The translations under genes and the position numbers were made by a program. The notes beneath the pieces were generated by a model, which ran no database searches, had not been told where the DNA came from, and saw only the letters and a list, made by a program, of their open reading frames with translations. From positions 1 through 27,183 of the IMG/VR virus record IMGVR_UViG_3300021964_000417: a stretch of 27,183 nt of DNA; one strand, written 5' to 3'. This stretch comes from a virus. Below, piece by piece: positions 1 to 6,975 of the stretch (the first letter of the stretch is position 1; each line of letters begins with the position of its first letter).

Positions 1-774
1 GTTAAAACTAACGAATTGACATTTACTCAATATGAGGACTTTAACGAACCTATTATTTATAGACCAGTAATTAGAAATGCTAACGTAGCAGTCAATTTCT
101 CAATTGATGTAACTATGAGAATTTACAATCAAACTGACAACACTCAAATAGTTAAGAGAGCCAGTTTAACTGTGAATCAAGCTGCAAAGTACGGTAAAAA
201 ATTAGCGGCTTTAAAGATTAACAGTCCAAACCAATTGACTGAAGTTTATAATATTCTACCTAACTTAAGTGGTAATAAAGTGATTAAGAGTCTTATTACT
301 GACTCAGTCCCACGTAGTGTTAAATATGTACCTGCATTTTTAGAAAGACATAATGTTGTAGCAAGTATTGCAAACGTAACATTCGATAGTGGAAATGAAA
401 ACATAATGACACAAGATGTCGTTGAGGTAGAAACAAGTGGTTTTGTAAATGAAAATGATTTGACTATTAAGATTCCACCATTTGCAGCTTATTTTAAATT
501 TGTGATTGCAAAACAAAAGGATGGTGATATTGAATTTGTATCGTTTGAAAATGCAGAAAGAGTTATCTTAACATTTGGACAAGGTGATAATAAATTAACA
601 TTTAATCACGTTTCTAATAAAGACATCGATATGGGCGAGGGTGAAGTTCTATTTAAGATTAATGAAGCTAATGCTAATAAAATTAGAGGCATGCAGAACA
701 CTAAGTTCTATATTAGTCTTGATAATGGCATTGATCAAACTTACATTACTTCTGGAAAATTCACACTAGCATAA
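1..774 (+). CDS. Virion structural protein candidate, 5' end cut off by window
   Basis: The frame is open from base 1, so the gene begins upstream of the window. The TTG at 16 is not a convincing start. The 258 visible residues end at TAA 772-774. The protein is rich in alternating hydrophobic and Asn/Thr/Val residues, suggesting beta structure, with no Cys and no enzyme motif. It is followed after one base by a tail-tube-like gene, so a role in the virion (tail, neck or baseplate) is likely from position. I do not recognise the family. Function is inferred from context only. Confidence 0.5.
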   Translation, partial: VKTNELTFTQYEDFNEPIIYRPVIRNANVAVNFSIDVTMRIYNQTDNTQIVKRASLTVNQAAKYGKKLAALKINSPNQLTEVYNILPNLSGNKVIKSLITDSVPRSVKYVPAFLERHNVVASIANVTFDSGNENIMTQDVVEVETSGFVNENDLTIKIPPFAAYFKFVIAKQKDGDIEFVSFENAERVILTFGQGDNKLTFNHVSNKDIDMGEGEVLFKINEANANKIRGMQNTKFYISLDNGIDQTYITSGKFTLA

Positions 775-775
775 G

Positions 776-1327
776 ATGATCTTAAATAGCAGAAATAACT
801 CATTTGACTTTAGATTTCCTAGGAAGTTTATTCCAGAAGAAGTTGCCGCTAAATATAAAAAGTATTTAGACAAGGTTCCAGGGTCTATGCTCGCTGAACC
901 GATTGATTTTGTCAACTATTCAATTCAGGGCGTTAATATTCCAGGAGTTAGCTTTGATCCAGTACAGCAAGCAGATAATGACGGATCTATTAGATACCAT
1001 AGAGGAACTCAACCTATTCAAAATACGATTGAGCGTCAGTTTACAGTGACTATGCAATTACTCGATGGTTTTATTAACTATTGGATTATGATGGATACTC
1101 TATTGTATTATTATGCTAGATCGACTACTAGACCATATACGGATCCATTAACTTTGAGAATTCTAGATGCAGAGGGTGCTTCAGTTGCCTATATGGAATT
1201 TCAAAAACCAATTATGAACTCAATAAACGAACTCTCACTTAACTTTGCAGAGAACGTCGCAGACTTCTCAACATTTGAAGTCACGTTCTACTATAATAAG
1301 TTAGACTTGAGAATAGAATTACAATGA
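776..1327 (+). CDS. Tail-tube-like (gp19/gp54-type) virion protein
   Basis: A 183-residue protein whose ATG lies one base after the previous stop, pointing to coupled translation. The N-terminal part (about residues 12-60) has a Phe/Pro-rich stretch leading into FVNYSIQGVNIPGVSF. The last third has a beta pattern ending in FEVTFYYNKLDLRIEL. T4 tail tube protein gp19 also ends in a FEVTLALDYW-type strand after an N-terminal segment that passes through a GV/PG turn. The resemblance is by eye and short, so this could be the main tube protein, a baseplate tube-initiator, or another protein of that fold. The length fits (T4 gp19 is about 163 residues). Its neighbours support a late structural gene. 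Confidence 0.45.
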   Translation: MILNSRNNSFDFRFPRKFIPEEVAAKYKKYLDKVPGSMLAEPIDFVNYSIQGVNIPGVSFDPVQQADNDGSIRYHRGTQPIQNTIERQFTVTMQLLDGFINYWIMMDTLLYYYARSTTRPYTDPLTLRILDAEGASVAYMEFQKPIMNSINELSLNFAENVADFSTFEVTFYYNKLDLRIELQ

Positions 1328-1337
1328 TATATACATT

Positions 1338-1706
1338 ATGAAGACATTTAACAAATACTTATTGGAAGAGAAAGTGACCGATCAGGATATGGGTATGCTT
1401 AAAGAAGGTCTACAATCTGAATGGACTCCAGAATTAGAGGCTCAAGTAGATGAAGCTATCGATCAATTTATTGCTGAGTATGGTAATGAAGACGGTACTT
1501 TTGATATGGATCGCTTAAATGAAGAGATGACGAACGAAGGTCTTTTAGGTAGTATCTTAGGTGGTTTGACAGGCTTTGCACTTGGTAAATCAGTTGGTAA
1601 GATGATCGCTAGAGTTCTCGGTATTCAAAAGGGTATTTTTTATGATTTGTTAACTTCAAGACTTGTTGGCGCTGCCTTAGGTGCTAGTCTTGGTAAAAGA
1701 ATGTAA
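1338..1706 (+). CDS. Small head/internal protein candidate with capsid-targeting-like leader and glycine-rich tail
   Basis: A 122-residue protein. It starts MKTFNKYLLEE, which closely resembles the capsid-targeting leader of T4 internal proteins (MKTYQEFIAE as I recall it) and the starts of several proteins at 6976-14306. Residues 12-68 are acidic and helical. Residues 69-122 form a hydrophobic, Gly-rich segment with G-x3-G spacing (GLLGSILGGLTGFALGKSVG, then LVGAALGASLG), which suggests membrane association or tight helix packing. LxE sites that could be cut by a gp21-type prohead protease lie at L8-L9-E10 and at LKE before G in MGMLKEG. I infer a head protein that is processed and possibly ejected. 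The family is not recognised. Confidence 0.55.
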   Translation: MKTFNKYLLEEKVTDQDMGMLKEGLQSEWTPELEAQVDEAIDQFIAEYGNEDGTFDMDRLNEEMTNEGLLGSILGGLTGFALGKSVGKMIARVLGIQKGIFYDLLTSRLVGAALGASLGKRM

Positions 1707-2360
1707 ATGAACTACGTTTCGGTAGACTTTTCCCTAAATTCCCCCGGTATATGTGTTTACAATGATAAGAGTAAACGATACCATTTCATCAGTTACATAA
1801 AACCTAAAACAGGTACTAAAGCTGAACAAAAATTACAGGAAGAACTTGGACTTCTTCAAGATGTAACACTTGTTGATCAACCTGATTTTAATAGAGAGGC
1901 TGAAGAATATTCAAGTGTTGAATTAGCTAAGGTCAAAAGATATGATCGAATGGCCGATGACATTATCAATCTAATTTTACAAGAAGTTTTTGTTGGTGAT
2001 GGTTTTATAATTGGGTTTGAGGGCACTTCATATGGTTCTAAGATGGGAACTAATAATATGATAGACATGGCCGCAGGTGCCGCCATTCTCAAGTTGAAGA
2101 TGTTAAAGACCTTAAAGCCCGAAAACTTGGTCACAGTCGCTCCAACCACTATTAAGAAATATGCCGGTAAAGGTAATATGAACAAGCTTCAGTTGTTTGA
2201 GGCTTTTCAAAAGAATTCGACGGAAGACCTCATCTTGGCTAAAAGCCCGTTGTGGAATATTGTGAGTGGTTTGGAAATCGGGAAGAAGATCCCGAAGCCT
2301 TTAGATGACCTTATCGATGCTTACTTCTTAGTGGCATATATGTCCAACCCCCCAGCCTAA
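1707..2360 (+). CDS. RuvC-like (RNase H fold) Holliday junction resolvase
   Basis: A 217-residue protein whose ATG directly abuts the preceding TAA. The RNase H/RuvC acidic residues are in order: D7 in VDFSLNSPG on the first strand, E105 in IGFEGTSYGS, and D200/D201 with D204 in PLDDLIDAY near the C-terminus. The segment VAPTTIKKYAGKGN before the last motif is typical of RuvC-type resolvases, where a Lys-rich region follows the central strand. The expected role is cutting branched DNA during replication, recombination or packaging, in place of T4 gp49, which has a different fold. The family call is good. The exact substrate is inferred. It is followed by 136 non-coding bases. Confidence 0.75.
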   Translation: MNYVSVDFSLNSPGICVYNDKSKRYHFISYIKPKTGTKAEQKLQEELGLLQDVTLVDQPDFNREAEEYSSVELAKVKRYDRMADDIINLILQEVFVGDGFIIGFEGTSYGSKMGTNNMIDMAAGAAILKLKMLKTLKPENLVTVAPTTIKKYAGKGNMNKLQLFEAFQKNSTEDLILAKSPLWNIVSGLEIGKKIPKPLDDLIDAYFLVAYMSNPPA

Positions 2361-2474
2361 TCTTTCCTCTAGACCTAAAGACTTTAGTTATATGCACGTT
2401 CCCCCAAACTGTTTCATAATTAAATAAAAAAATTTCATTAGATAGCCAGTTGGCATGAAACATAACTCTAGTGA

Positions 2475-2486
2475 GATATATAATAA
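2475..2486 (+). promoter_or_regulatory. Candidate phage promoter motif GATATATAATAA
   Basis: This 12-base string lies 10 bases before the ATG at 2497 in the gap after the RuvC-like gene. The identical 12 bases occur at 6929-6940, just before the internal-protein block. Related ATATATA cores occur near other gene starts and gaps (about 1324, 11446, 16162 and 22949). It resembles the TATA-type late promoters of T4 relatives. AT-richness makes chance matches likely. The rest of the gap (2361-2474) holds a palindrome CTAAAGACTTTAG and no ORF. Confidence 0.35.
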
Positions 2487-2496
2487 GTAACTAACA

Positions 2497-2700
2497 ATGA
2501 TTACAGACACAATGACAAATGACAATTTAGTCACGGTTGATTTTTACCATCTAAACACCGTTCTCATAAAAATGGTGCGTATGGGACAGCTCACGAATGA
2601 AGAGCGCGAAGGTCTACTGCACAAATCTGGGCTGATTAAGCTAGAAGACGGTAGATGGCAAGAATCTAACACATCTATTTTGACATTAATCAACGAGTAA
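2497..2700 (+). CDS. Small hypothetical protein, 67 residues
   Basis: An ATG-started ORF of 67 residues between the RuvC-like gene and gp32. A second Met lies at residue 6. It is mixed charged and hydrophobic, predicted to be mainly helical at residues 14-46 (including LTNEEREGLLHKSG), with no Cys and no membrane segment. The family is not recognised. Codon use (TCT, AAC, GGT, CTA) looks like the neighbours and it has its own upstream gap with a candidate promoter, which favours a real gene. Location suggests an early or replication-linked accessory protein, but that is only context. Confidence 0.5.
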   Translation: MITDTMTNDNLVTVDFYHLNTVLIKMVRMGQLTNEEREGLLHKSGLIKLEDGRWQESNTSILTLINE

Positions 2701-2717
2701 GTGAAACATTTGTTTAG

Positions 2718-2747
2718 TTGCGATTATAAGGACTGAAAGTAAATTTC
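2718..2747 (+). promoter_or_regulatory. Possible Bacteroidota-type promoter before gp32
   Basis: The 82-base gap before gp32 contains TTG at 2718-2720 (with TTTG at 2709-2712 further up) and TAAATTTC at 2740-2747, 19 bases apart. The Bacteroidota housekeeping consensus is TTTG near -33 and TAnnTTTG near -7, so this matches except for the final G. A promoter here would fit the need for strong gp32 expression. It is a weak match in AT-rich DNA. Confidence 0.3.
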
Positions 2748-2782
2748 AAGTATTAAACATTTTTAAACAATTTTAAGGTATC

Positions 2783-3700
2783 ATGAGTGAAAATTTTGAC
2801 ATTTTTAACTTGGGCGTAGAAGACGTTGAAACGCATCAGCCCCAACAAACATCAGTAAGCGAGATCTATAAGCCGACCGCTGACGATGGTAAAGACGGAA
2901 CTTACAAAGCGTTGATTCGCTTCGTTCCAAACCCAGAGAATCCACGTAATTCTCTTATTCAAAAGTACGTACACTGGTTGACAAATTCAAGCGGTGACGG
3001 TAAATTGGTAGATTCACCATCTTCAATCGGTGAAAAGTGTCCAATTGCAGACGTATTCTGGAAGTTGCGTAAAAGCGACTCAGCTGTAGACCGTAAGGCT
3101 TCAGAAAAACTTAAGAGACGTCAGCAGTACTATTCTCTAATCAAAATCATTAAAGATCCACAAAATCCAGAATTGGAAGGTAAGTATATGGTCTTTAAGT
3201 TTGGTTACAAGATCAAAGAGAAGATCGACGCTGAGTTGAAGCCAGACTTCGGTGAGCCAACACAAGTATTTGACCTTTTCGAAGGTAAGAACTTTGAGTT
3301 GATCATCACTCGTCAAGGTGAATACAACAACTATGACAAATCTAAATTCTCAGCTAGCAAATCAGCTATCTTAATCGGTGAAACTCCAGCAGAGCGTAGC
3401 AAAGAATCAATGGCTACAATCAAAGAAGAACTTGATGCTGCACCTTCATTGGCAAGTTACGATTACAAAGCTTGGGACGAGGATACTCGTGCATTCGTAA
3501 ACGATGTACTTCGTATGTACCTCAATCCAGGTGATTCAATCGCTGCAGTAACAAGTGCACCAAAAGCTGCACCTAAAAAAGAAGCAGTAGCTGCGACAAC
3601 TGTAGTTGAGAAAGAGGCCTCTTCAACAGAATCTTCAACTTCATCAAGCGTTTCAAGTGACGATGATCTAGATTCTTTCTTGAATGACCTCGACATCTAA
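2783..3700 (+). CDS. 32: Single-stranded DNA-binding protein (T4 gp32-like)
   Basis: A 305-residue protein, close to the 301 of T4 gp32. It would coat single-stranded DNA at the fork and recruit primase, helicase and UvsY. The central region (about residues 40-230) contains IRFVPNPENPRNSLI and YVHWLTN, as in the gp32 OB-fold core. A low-complexity Ala/Ser/Thr linker spans about 257-292. The protein ends in an acidic tail DDDLDSFLNDLDI, the usual protein-interaction tail. Only one Cys (C86) is visible, so the Cys3-His zinc site of T4 gp32 is absent. Its last 17 bases overlap the primase gene, tying the two expression units together. Context (primase, UvsY, UvsW downstream) agrees. Confidence 0.9.
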   Translation: MSENFDIFNLGVEDVETHQPQQTSVSEIYKPTADDGKDGTYKALIRFVPNPENPRNSLIQKYVHWLTNSSGDGKLVDSPSSIGEKCPIADVFWKLRKSDSAVDRKASEKLKRRQQYYSLIKIIKDPQNPELEGKYMVFKFGYKIKEKIDAELKPDFGEPTQVFDLFEGKNFELIITRQGEYNNYDKSKFSASKSAILIGETPAERSKESMATIKEELDAAPSLASYDYKAWDEDTRAFVNDVLRMYLNPGDSIAAVTSAPKAAPKKEAVAATTVVEKEASSTESSTSSSVSSDDDLDSFLNDLDI

Positions 3701-4760
3701 TATAAAACTAACAGAGGAGCTTAAGGATAAAATTCGAGTTGCACTTAAACAAGTAGTACAACAAGAACATACAAATCCAAATAAGCAATCACTAAAGGAC
3801 ATGCATGGGCGAATAACCCTTGCATGTCCCTATTGTGGTGATTCCCATAAAGATGACACTAAAAAACGTGGCAATATCTTTTGGGATACCCTACAGTATC
3901 ACTGTTACAACTGTAGTTACCACACAAATCTCCACTCTTTTTTAAAGGATCATCAAATTAGGTTCTCGACCGGCGAGGATACCTTTACAATTATTGATTA
4001 CATTCAACAAAACAAAATTGAAGTTAGTAGCGAAAGCGTTCTACAGCCAACTGTTTTTGAGAAGGTACAAAAATATGCGATTGATATTGAAACTTTTAAA
4101 GCTAAGTTTAAAGCCAAGCCTATAGAACCTGGAGATTGGATTTGGTTTCAACTTAAAGATCGCCTTTTACACCATAAAGTAGATGAGTTTTTATATTCAG
4201 CCAAAGAGCATCGCTTATGGATTCTTAACTTTGGTGCAGAAGGTAAAATTATTGGAGCACAAACACGTAGAATGAAAGGATATGGTCAGCGATACTTATC
4301 ATATGATTTACCTAAACTCTACGAAGAAATGGGTCAACCTCTTGAAATATCAGAAGATGAGCTTAATAGTATTACAAAGATCTCAACTCTTTTTGGTATT
4401 ATGCATATCAACTTTCAAAGGCCAGTGACACTATTTGAAGGACCATTAGATGCTAAATTTATGCATAACTCATTGGCACTTTCAACAGCTGGTCGCTCAA
4501 CTGAGGAGTTTGACGAAATCGAGACAGTTAGATATATGTTTGATAATGATAAAACTGGTAAGGCTAAAATGACTGAGAAACTCAAACGTGGCCGACCCGT
4601 CTTTATGTGGTCTAAGTTCTTACAAGAAAATGGGTTAGATAAATATAATATCAAAGATCTAAATGACTTGATGATTAAGTGTTATGAATTAAAATCAGAT
4701 GCTTATAAGAAGATTAATGATTATTTCACTTCAAGTAAATTAGATCTATGGTACGTATAG
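3684..4760 (+). CDS. 61: DNA primase (T4 gp61-like)
   Basis: A 358-residue protein that would make RNA primers for lagging-strand synthesis with the replicative helicase. An N-terminal zinc-binding motif is visible: C48-P-Y-C51 and C74-Y-N-C77. A TOPRIM-type catalytic core follows: TLFEGPLDA with E252 and D256, and MFDNDKTG with D287 and D289. Length is close to T4 gp61 (342). The chosen ATG at 3684 overlaps the end of gp32 by 17 bases. The next in-frame Met (residue 40) is just before the zinc motif and would remove part of the N-terminal helix, so the upstream start is preferred. The 3' end overlaps the next small ORF by 13 bases. Confidence 0.88.
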   Translation: MTSTSNIKLTEELKDKIRVALKQVVQQEHTNPNKQSLKDMHGRITLACPYCGDSHKDDTKKRGNIFWDTLQYHCYNCSYHTNLHSFLKDHQIRFSTGEDTFTIIDYIQQNKIEVSSESVLQPTVFEKVQKYAIDIETFKAKFKAKPIEPGDWIWFQLKDRLLHHKVDEFLYSAKEHRLWILNFGAEGKIIGAQTRRMKGYGQRYLSYDLPKLYEEMGQPLEISEDELNSITKISTLFGIMHINFQRPVTLFEGPLDAKFMHNSLALSTAGRSTEEFDEIETVRYMFDNDKTGKAKMTEKLKRGRPVFMWSKFLQENGLDKYNIKDLNDLMIKCYELKSDAYKKINDYFTSSKLDLWYV

Positions 4761-4969
4761 AAGATTTAACAGTTATGGTTGAAAAGGACTTAGATGATTT
4801 TTACAATGACAGAGATAGATTTAAGGGTCTAAAAATGTTGGTTGACTTTGATAGCATTGATCTCGAGGCTAATACTCCTGAAATGAAAATGGGTAAGCCT
4901 AAGTTTAAGAAGCGTGAGATTATTTCAAAGCATATCAAACCAAACCCTAATAAGAAGTCACTGTTTTAA
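4748..4969 (+). CDS. Small hypothetical protein between primase and UvsY
   Basis: A 73-residue ORF starting ATG inside the last codons of primase (13-base overlap) and ending 9 bases before uvsY. The N-terminal half is acidic (EKDLDDFYNDRDRF). The C-terminal third is strongly basic with Pro/Asn/Lys (KPKFKKREII, KPNPNKKSLF), suggesting a nucleic-acid-contacting tail. The tight packing between two replication genes supports a real gene co-expressed with them. The family is not recognised and no function is assigned. Confidence 0.55.
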   Translation: MVRIEDLTVMVEKDLDDFYNDRDRFKGLKMLVDFDSIDLEANTPEMKMGKPKFKKREIISKHIKPNPNKKSLF

Positions 4970-4978
4970 AAGATATAA

Positions 4979-5401
4979 ATGAGTAACGAGAAAATACTTG
5001 AGCTTGATCAAAAGCTCACTACACAAAGGACCACTTGGTCTAACAACATAAAGGAACTGGCTCAAAGTCTTAAACATATTAACGGTATGGAAGAGACTAT
5101 AGCCGGGATTTTGTCTTCACGTCAAACAATGGTTGATCAAATGGCATATCTTAATACAAAAATTAAGGAGCAAAAAAATGCGATCAATGCAAGGTGGCGA
5201 GAAGCCTATATTAGGTATTATGAATACGACTATAAACTAGGTGAAAAACAAAAAGAAAGGTTTATAGAAAACGATCTTGTTCAAGAAAATACCAGACTAG
5301 CTCTCTTAGAAAATCAAGTTGAATTTATGAGAGAATCGGTAAAGACTCTAGATAACATGGGCTTTGCCGTCAGAAACAGATTGGCAATAAAAGATCTGTA
5401 A
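4979..5401 (+). CDS. uvsY: Recombination mediator UvsY-like
   Basis: A 140-residue, helix-rich protein, nearly the length of T4 UvsY (137). UvsY loads UvsX recombinase on gp32-covered DNA. The middle (INARWREAYIRYYEYDYKLG) parallels the UvsY segment with ARLDYYSGRG, and the end (ESVKTLDNMGFAVRNRLAIKDL) parallels ALDAIKSRGFAIKHIQDM of T4. It sits just before a UvsW gene, and in T4 the two are also neighbours. The ATG at 4979 is preceded by AAGATATAA with no Shine-Dalgarno. Similarity is by eye but length, position and C-terminal motif agree. Its TAA stop is in the same frame as uvsW. Confidence 0.75.
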   Translation: MSNEKILELDQKLTTQRTTWSNNIKELAQSLKHINGMEETIAGILSSRQTMVDQMAYLNTKIKEQKNAINARWREAYIRYYEYDYKLGEKQKERFIENDLVQENTRLALLENQVEFMRESVKTLDNMGFAVRNRLAIKDL

Positions 5402-5428
5402 GCTGAAAATAAAAAAGCCCGCAAAAAT

Positions 5429-6937
5429 GTGGAGCTTAGTTTGACAGAAAATAAACAGTTGCTACGAATTGACGATGCAACTGAGATGGAGCTTGAGCAG
5501 CTTAACATTTCTCTGAACAGGCGGATTGAATCTTGGCGATTTAACCCACTTGTAAAGAAGGGTTTATGGGACGGTTACATCTCCTACATTAAGGATGACA
5601 AATGGATTCCTTCTGGTCTTTGGCGAGAAGTGATGAACATTTGCAAAGAATATAATTATGAACTCAAGTTAAATGGTATTACTGAGCTATTTGACACTGG
5701 GATCAATCAAGAAAAGTTTACTCAGTGGGCATTGGACTTCTTTGAAAAGTCTGAGATTACACCAAGAGATTATCAAATTGACGCTGCTTTTAACATCTTA
5801 AAATTTAAGAGGTGTTTGAGCGAATTGGCGACTTCAGCAGGTAAAACGTTAATTTCCTTCCTTACAGTCGCATATATATTAGAACAGAAGAAAGCTGAAC
5901 GCATTCTGTTTATCGTACCTAATGTATCACTTGTAGTACAAGCCAGTGAGGATTTCTTAGACTATAATTACAGAAATCAAGTCGACATTAAGGTACAACA
6001 AATTTATAGTGGCCAAAAGATCAGAGCAGGTCGCAACGTAGTAATTGGTACTTATCAATCTCTGGTCAAAAAAGACAAAGCCTATTTTGAACAGTTTGAC
6101 GCTGTTATTATTGACGAAACACATAAAGCTAAATCACAATCGATCAAGACCATCCTTCAGAAATGCGTCAATGCCGATTATCGTTATGGTTTATCAGGTA
6201 CAATCCCAAAACCCGGCACACTAGATCGATTAACTCTAATGGCCTACACTGGCCCCGTGATTACTGAGGTTTCAGCTAATTTCTTACAAAATGAAGGACA
6301 CATTGCTAAATGTAAAGTAAAAGTAATTAAGATGGATTATGCTCCACAAAGTACTAAAGATGCATTTAGAGAAATGTCACAAAACAGATATGAAAGCAAA
6401 GACGTATTTAAGTTCGAACAAAACTATATCATCAATTCGCCAGGCCGTCTCAACTTCGTTACTAATGTTATTTCCAGAGTACGAGGCAATAGTCTTGTTC
6501 TTTTCCACAGGATTGAGCACGGTAAAAAGTTATACGAAACGCTTAGACAAGAAAGTAATAAGCGTGTATTTTATGTTGATGGTGGAACTGACAAAGACAT
6601 TCGCGAAGAATACAAAAAAAAGATGGAAGCCGGCGAAGAAGTCGTAATCGTGGCTAGTTATGGTACCTTCTCAACGGGTATTTCGATTAAGAAGATTCAC
6701 AACATTTTCTTTACTGAATCATTCAAATCAGAGGTGATTATTCGTCAATCAATTGGTCGTGGATTGAGACAACATGCATCAAAAGATGCGGTAAACATTA
6801 TTGATTTTGTAGACGATTTAAGCTCATCAGATTGGGATAACTACCTAATTAGACATGCTAAAGCTCGCCAAGCCATCTATAGAGAGCAAAAGTTCTCGTT
6901 TGATGTAAAAAATGTCAGTTTTGAAGGAGATATATAA
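5429..6937 (+). CDS. uvsW: UvsW-like SF2 DNA/RNA helicase
   Basis: A 502-residue protein, essentially the length of T4 UvsW. UvsW unwinds R-loops and branch-migrates recombination intermediates, helping the switch to recombination-dependent replication. Helicase motifs in order: Walker A ATSAGKT (K139), DETH box (D229-H232), motif III LSGTIP, and motif VI QSIGRGLR (Q440-R447). The N-terminal RFNPLVKKGLWDGYISY matches the YRFNPRF-GNWDGRI segment of T4 UvsW. The start is a GTG at 5429. The ATG overlapping it at 5427 is out of frame and soon stops. The frame is open back to the uvsY stop 27 bases upstream, with no ATG in that interval. Confidence 0.9.
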   Translation: MELSLTENKQLLRIDDATEMELEQLNISLNRRIESWRFNPLVKKGLWDGYISYIKDDKWIPSGLWREVMNICKEYNYELKLNGITELFDTGINQEKFTQWALDFFEKSEITPRDYQIDAAFNILKFKRCLSELATSAGKTLISFLTVAYILEQKKAERILFIVPNVSLVVQASEDFLDYNYRNQVDIKVQQIYSGQKIRAGRNVVIGTYQSLVKKDKAYFEQFDAVIIDETHKAKSQSIKTILQKCVNADYRYGLSGTIPKPGTLDRLTLMAYTGPVITEVSANFLQNEGHIAKCKVKVIKMDYAPQSTKDAFREMSQNRYESKDVFKFEQNYIINSPGRLNFVTNVISRVRGNSLVLFHRIEHGKKLYETLRQESNKRVFYVDGGTDKDIREEYKKKMEAGEEVVIVASYGTFSTGISIKKIHNIFFTESFKSEVIIRQSIGRGLRQHASKDAVNIIDFVDDLSSSDWDNYLIRHAKARQAIYREQKFSFDVKNVSFEGDI

Positions 6938-6940
6938 TAA
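6929..6940 (+). promoter_or_regulatory. Candidate phage promoter motif GATATATAATAA (second copy)
   Basis: It overlaps the uvsW stop codon and is identical over 12 bases to the motif at 2475-2486. It stands 35 bases before the ATG of the first gene of the internal-protein block (6976), which is a sensible distance for a late-type promoter. Only the repeat and position support it. Confidence 0.35.
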
Positions 6941-6975
6941 TAAGATAATCAAATTAAAACAAATATAGATTACAG

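Noticed and set aside
2391-2470. TTTCAT/ATGAAA repeats in the gap before 2497 as a regulatory hairpin
   Set aside because: Pairing needs an uneven bulge and short AT stems, so it is not distinguishable from chance.
6339-6647. 102-residue + strand ORF inside uvsW
   Set aside because: It overlaps the helicase core in another frame and has no independent support.
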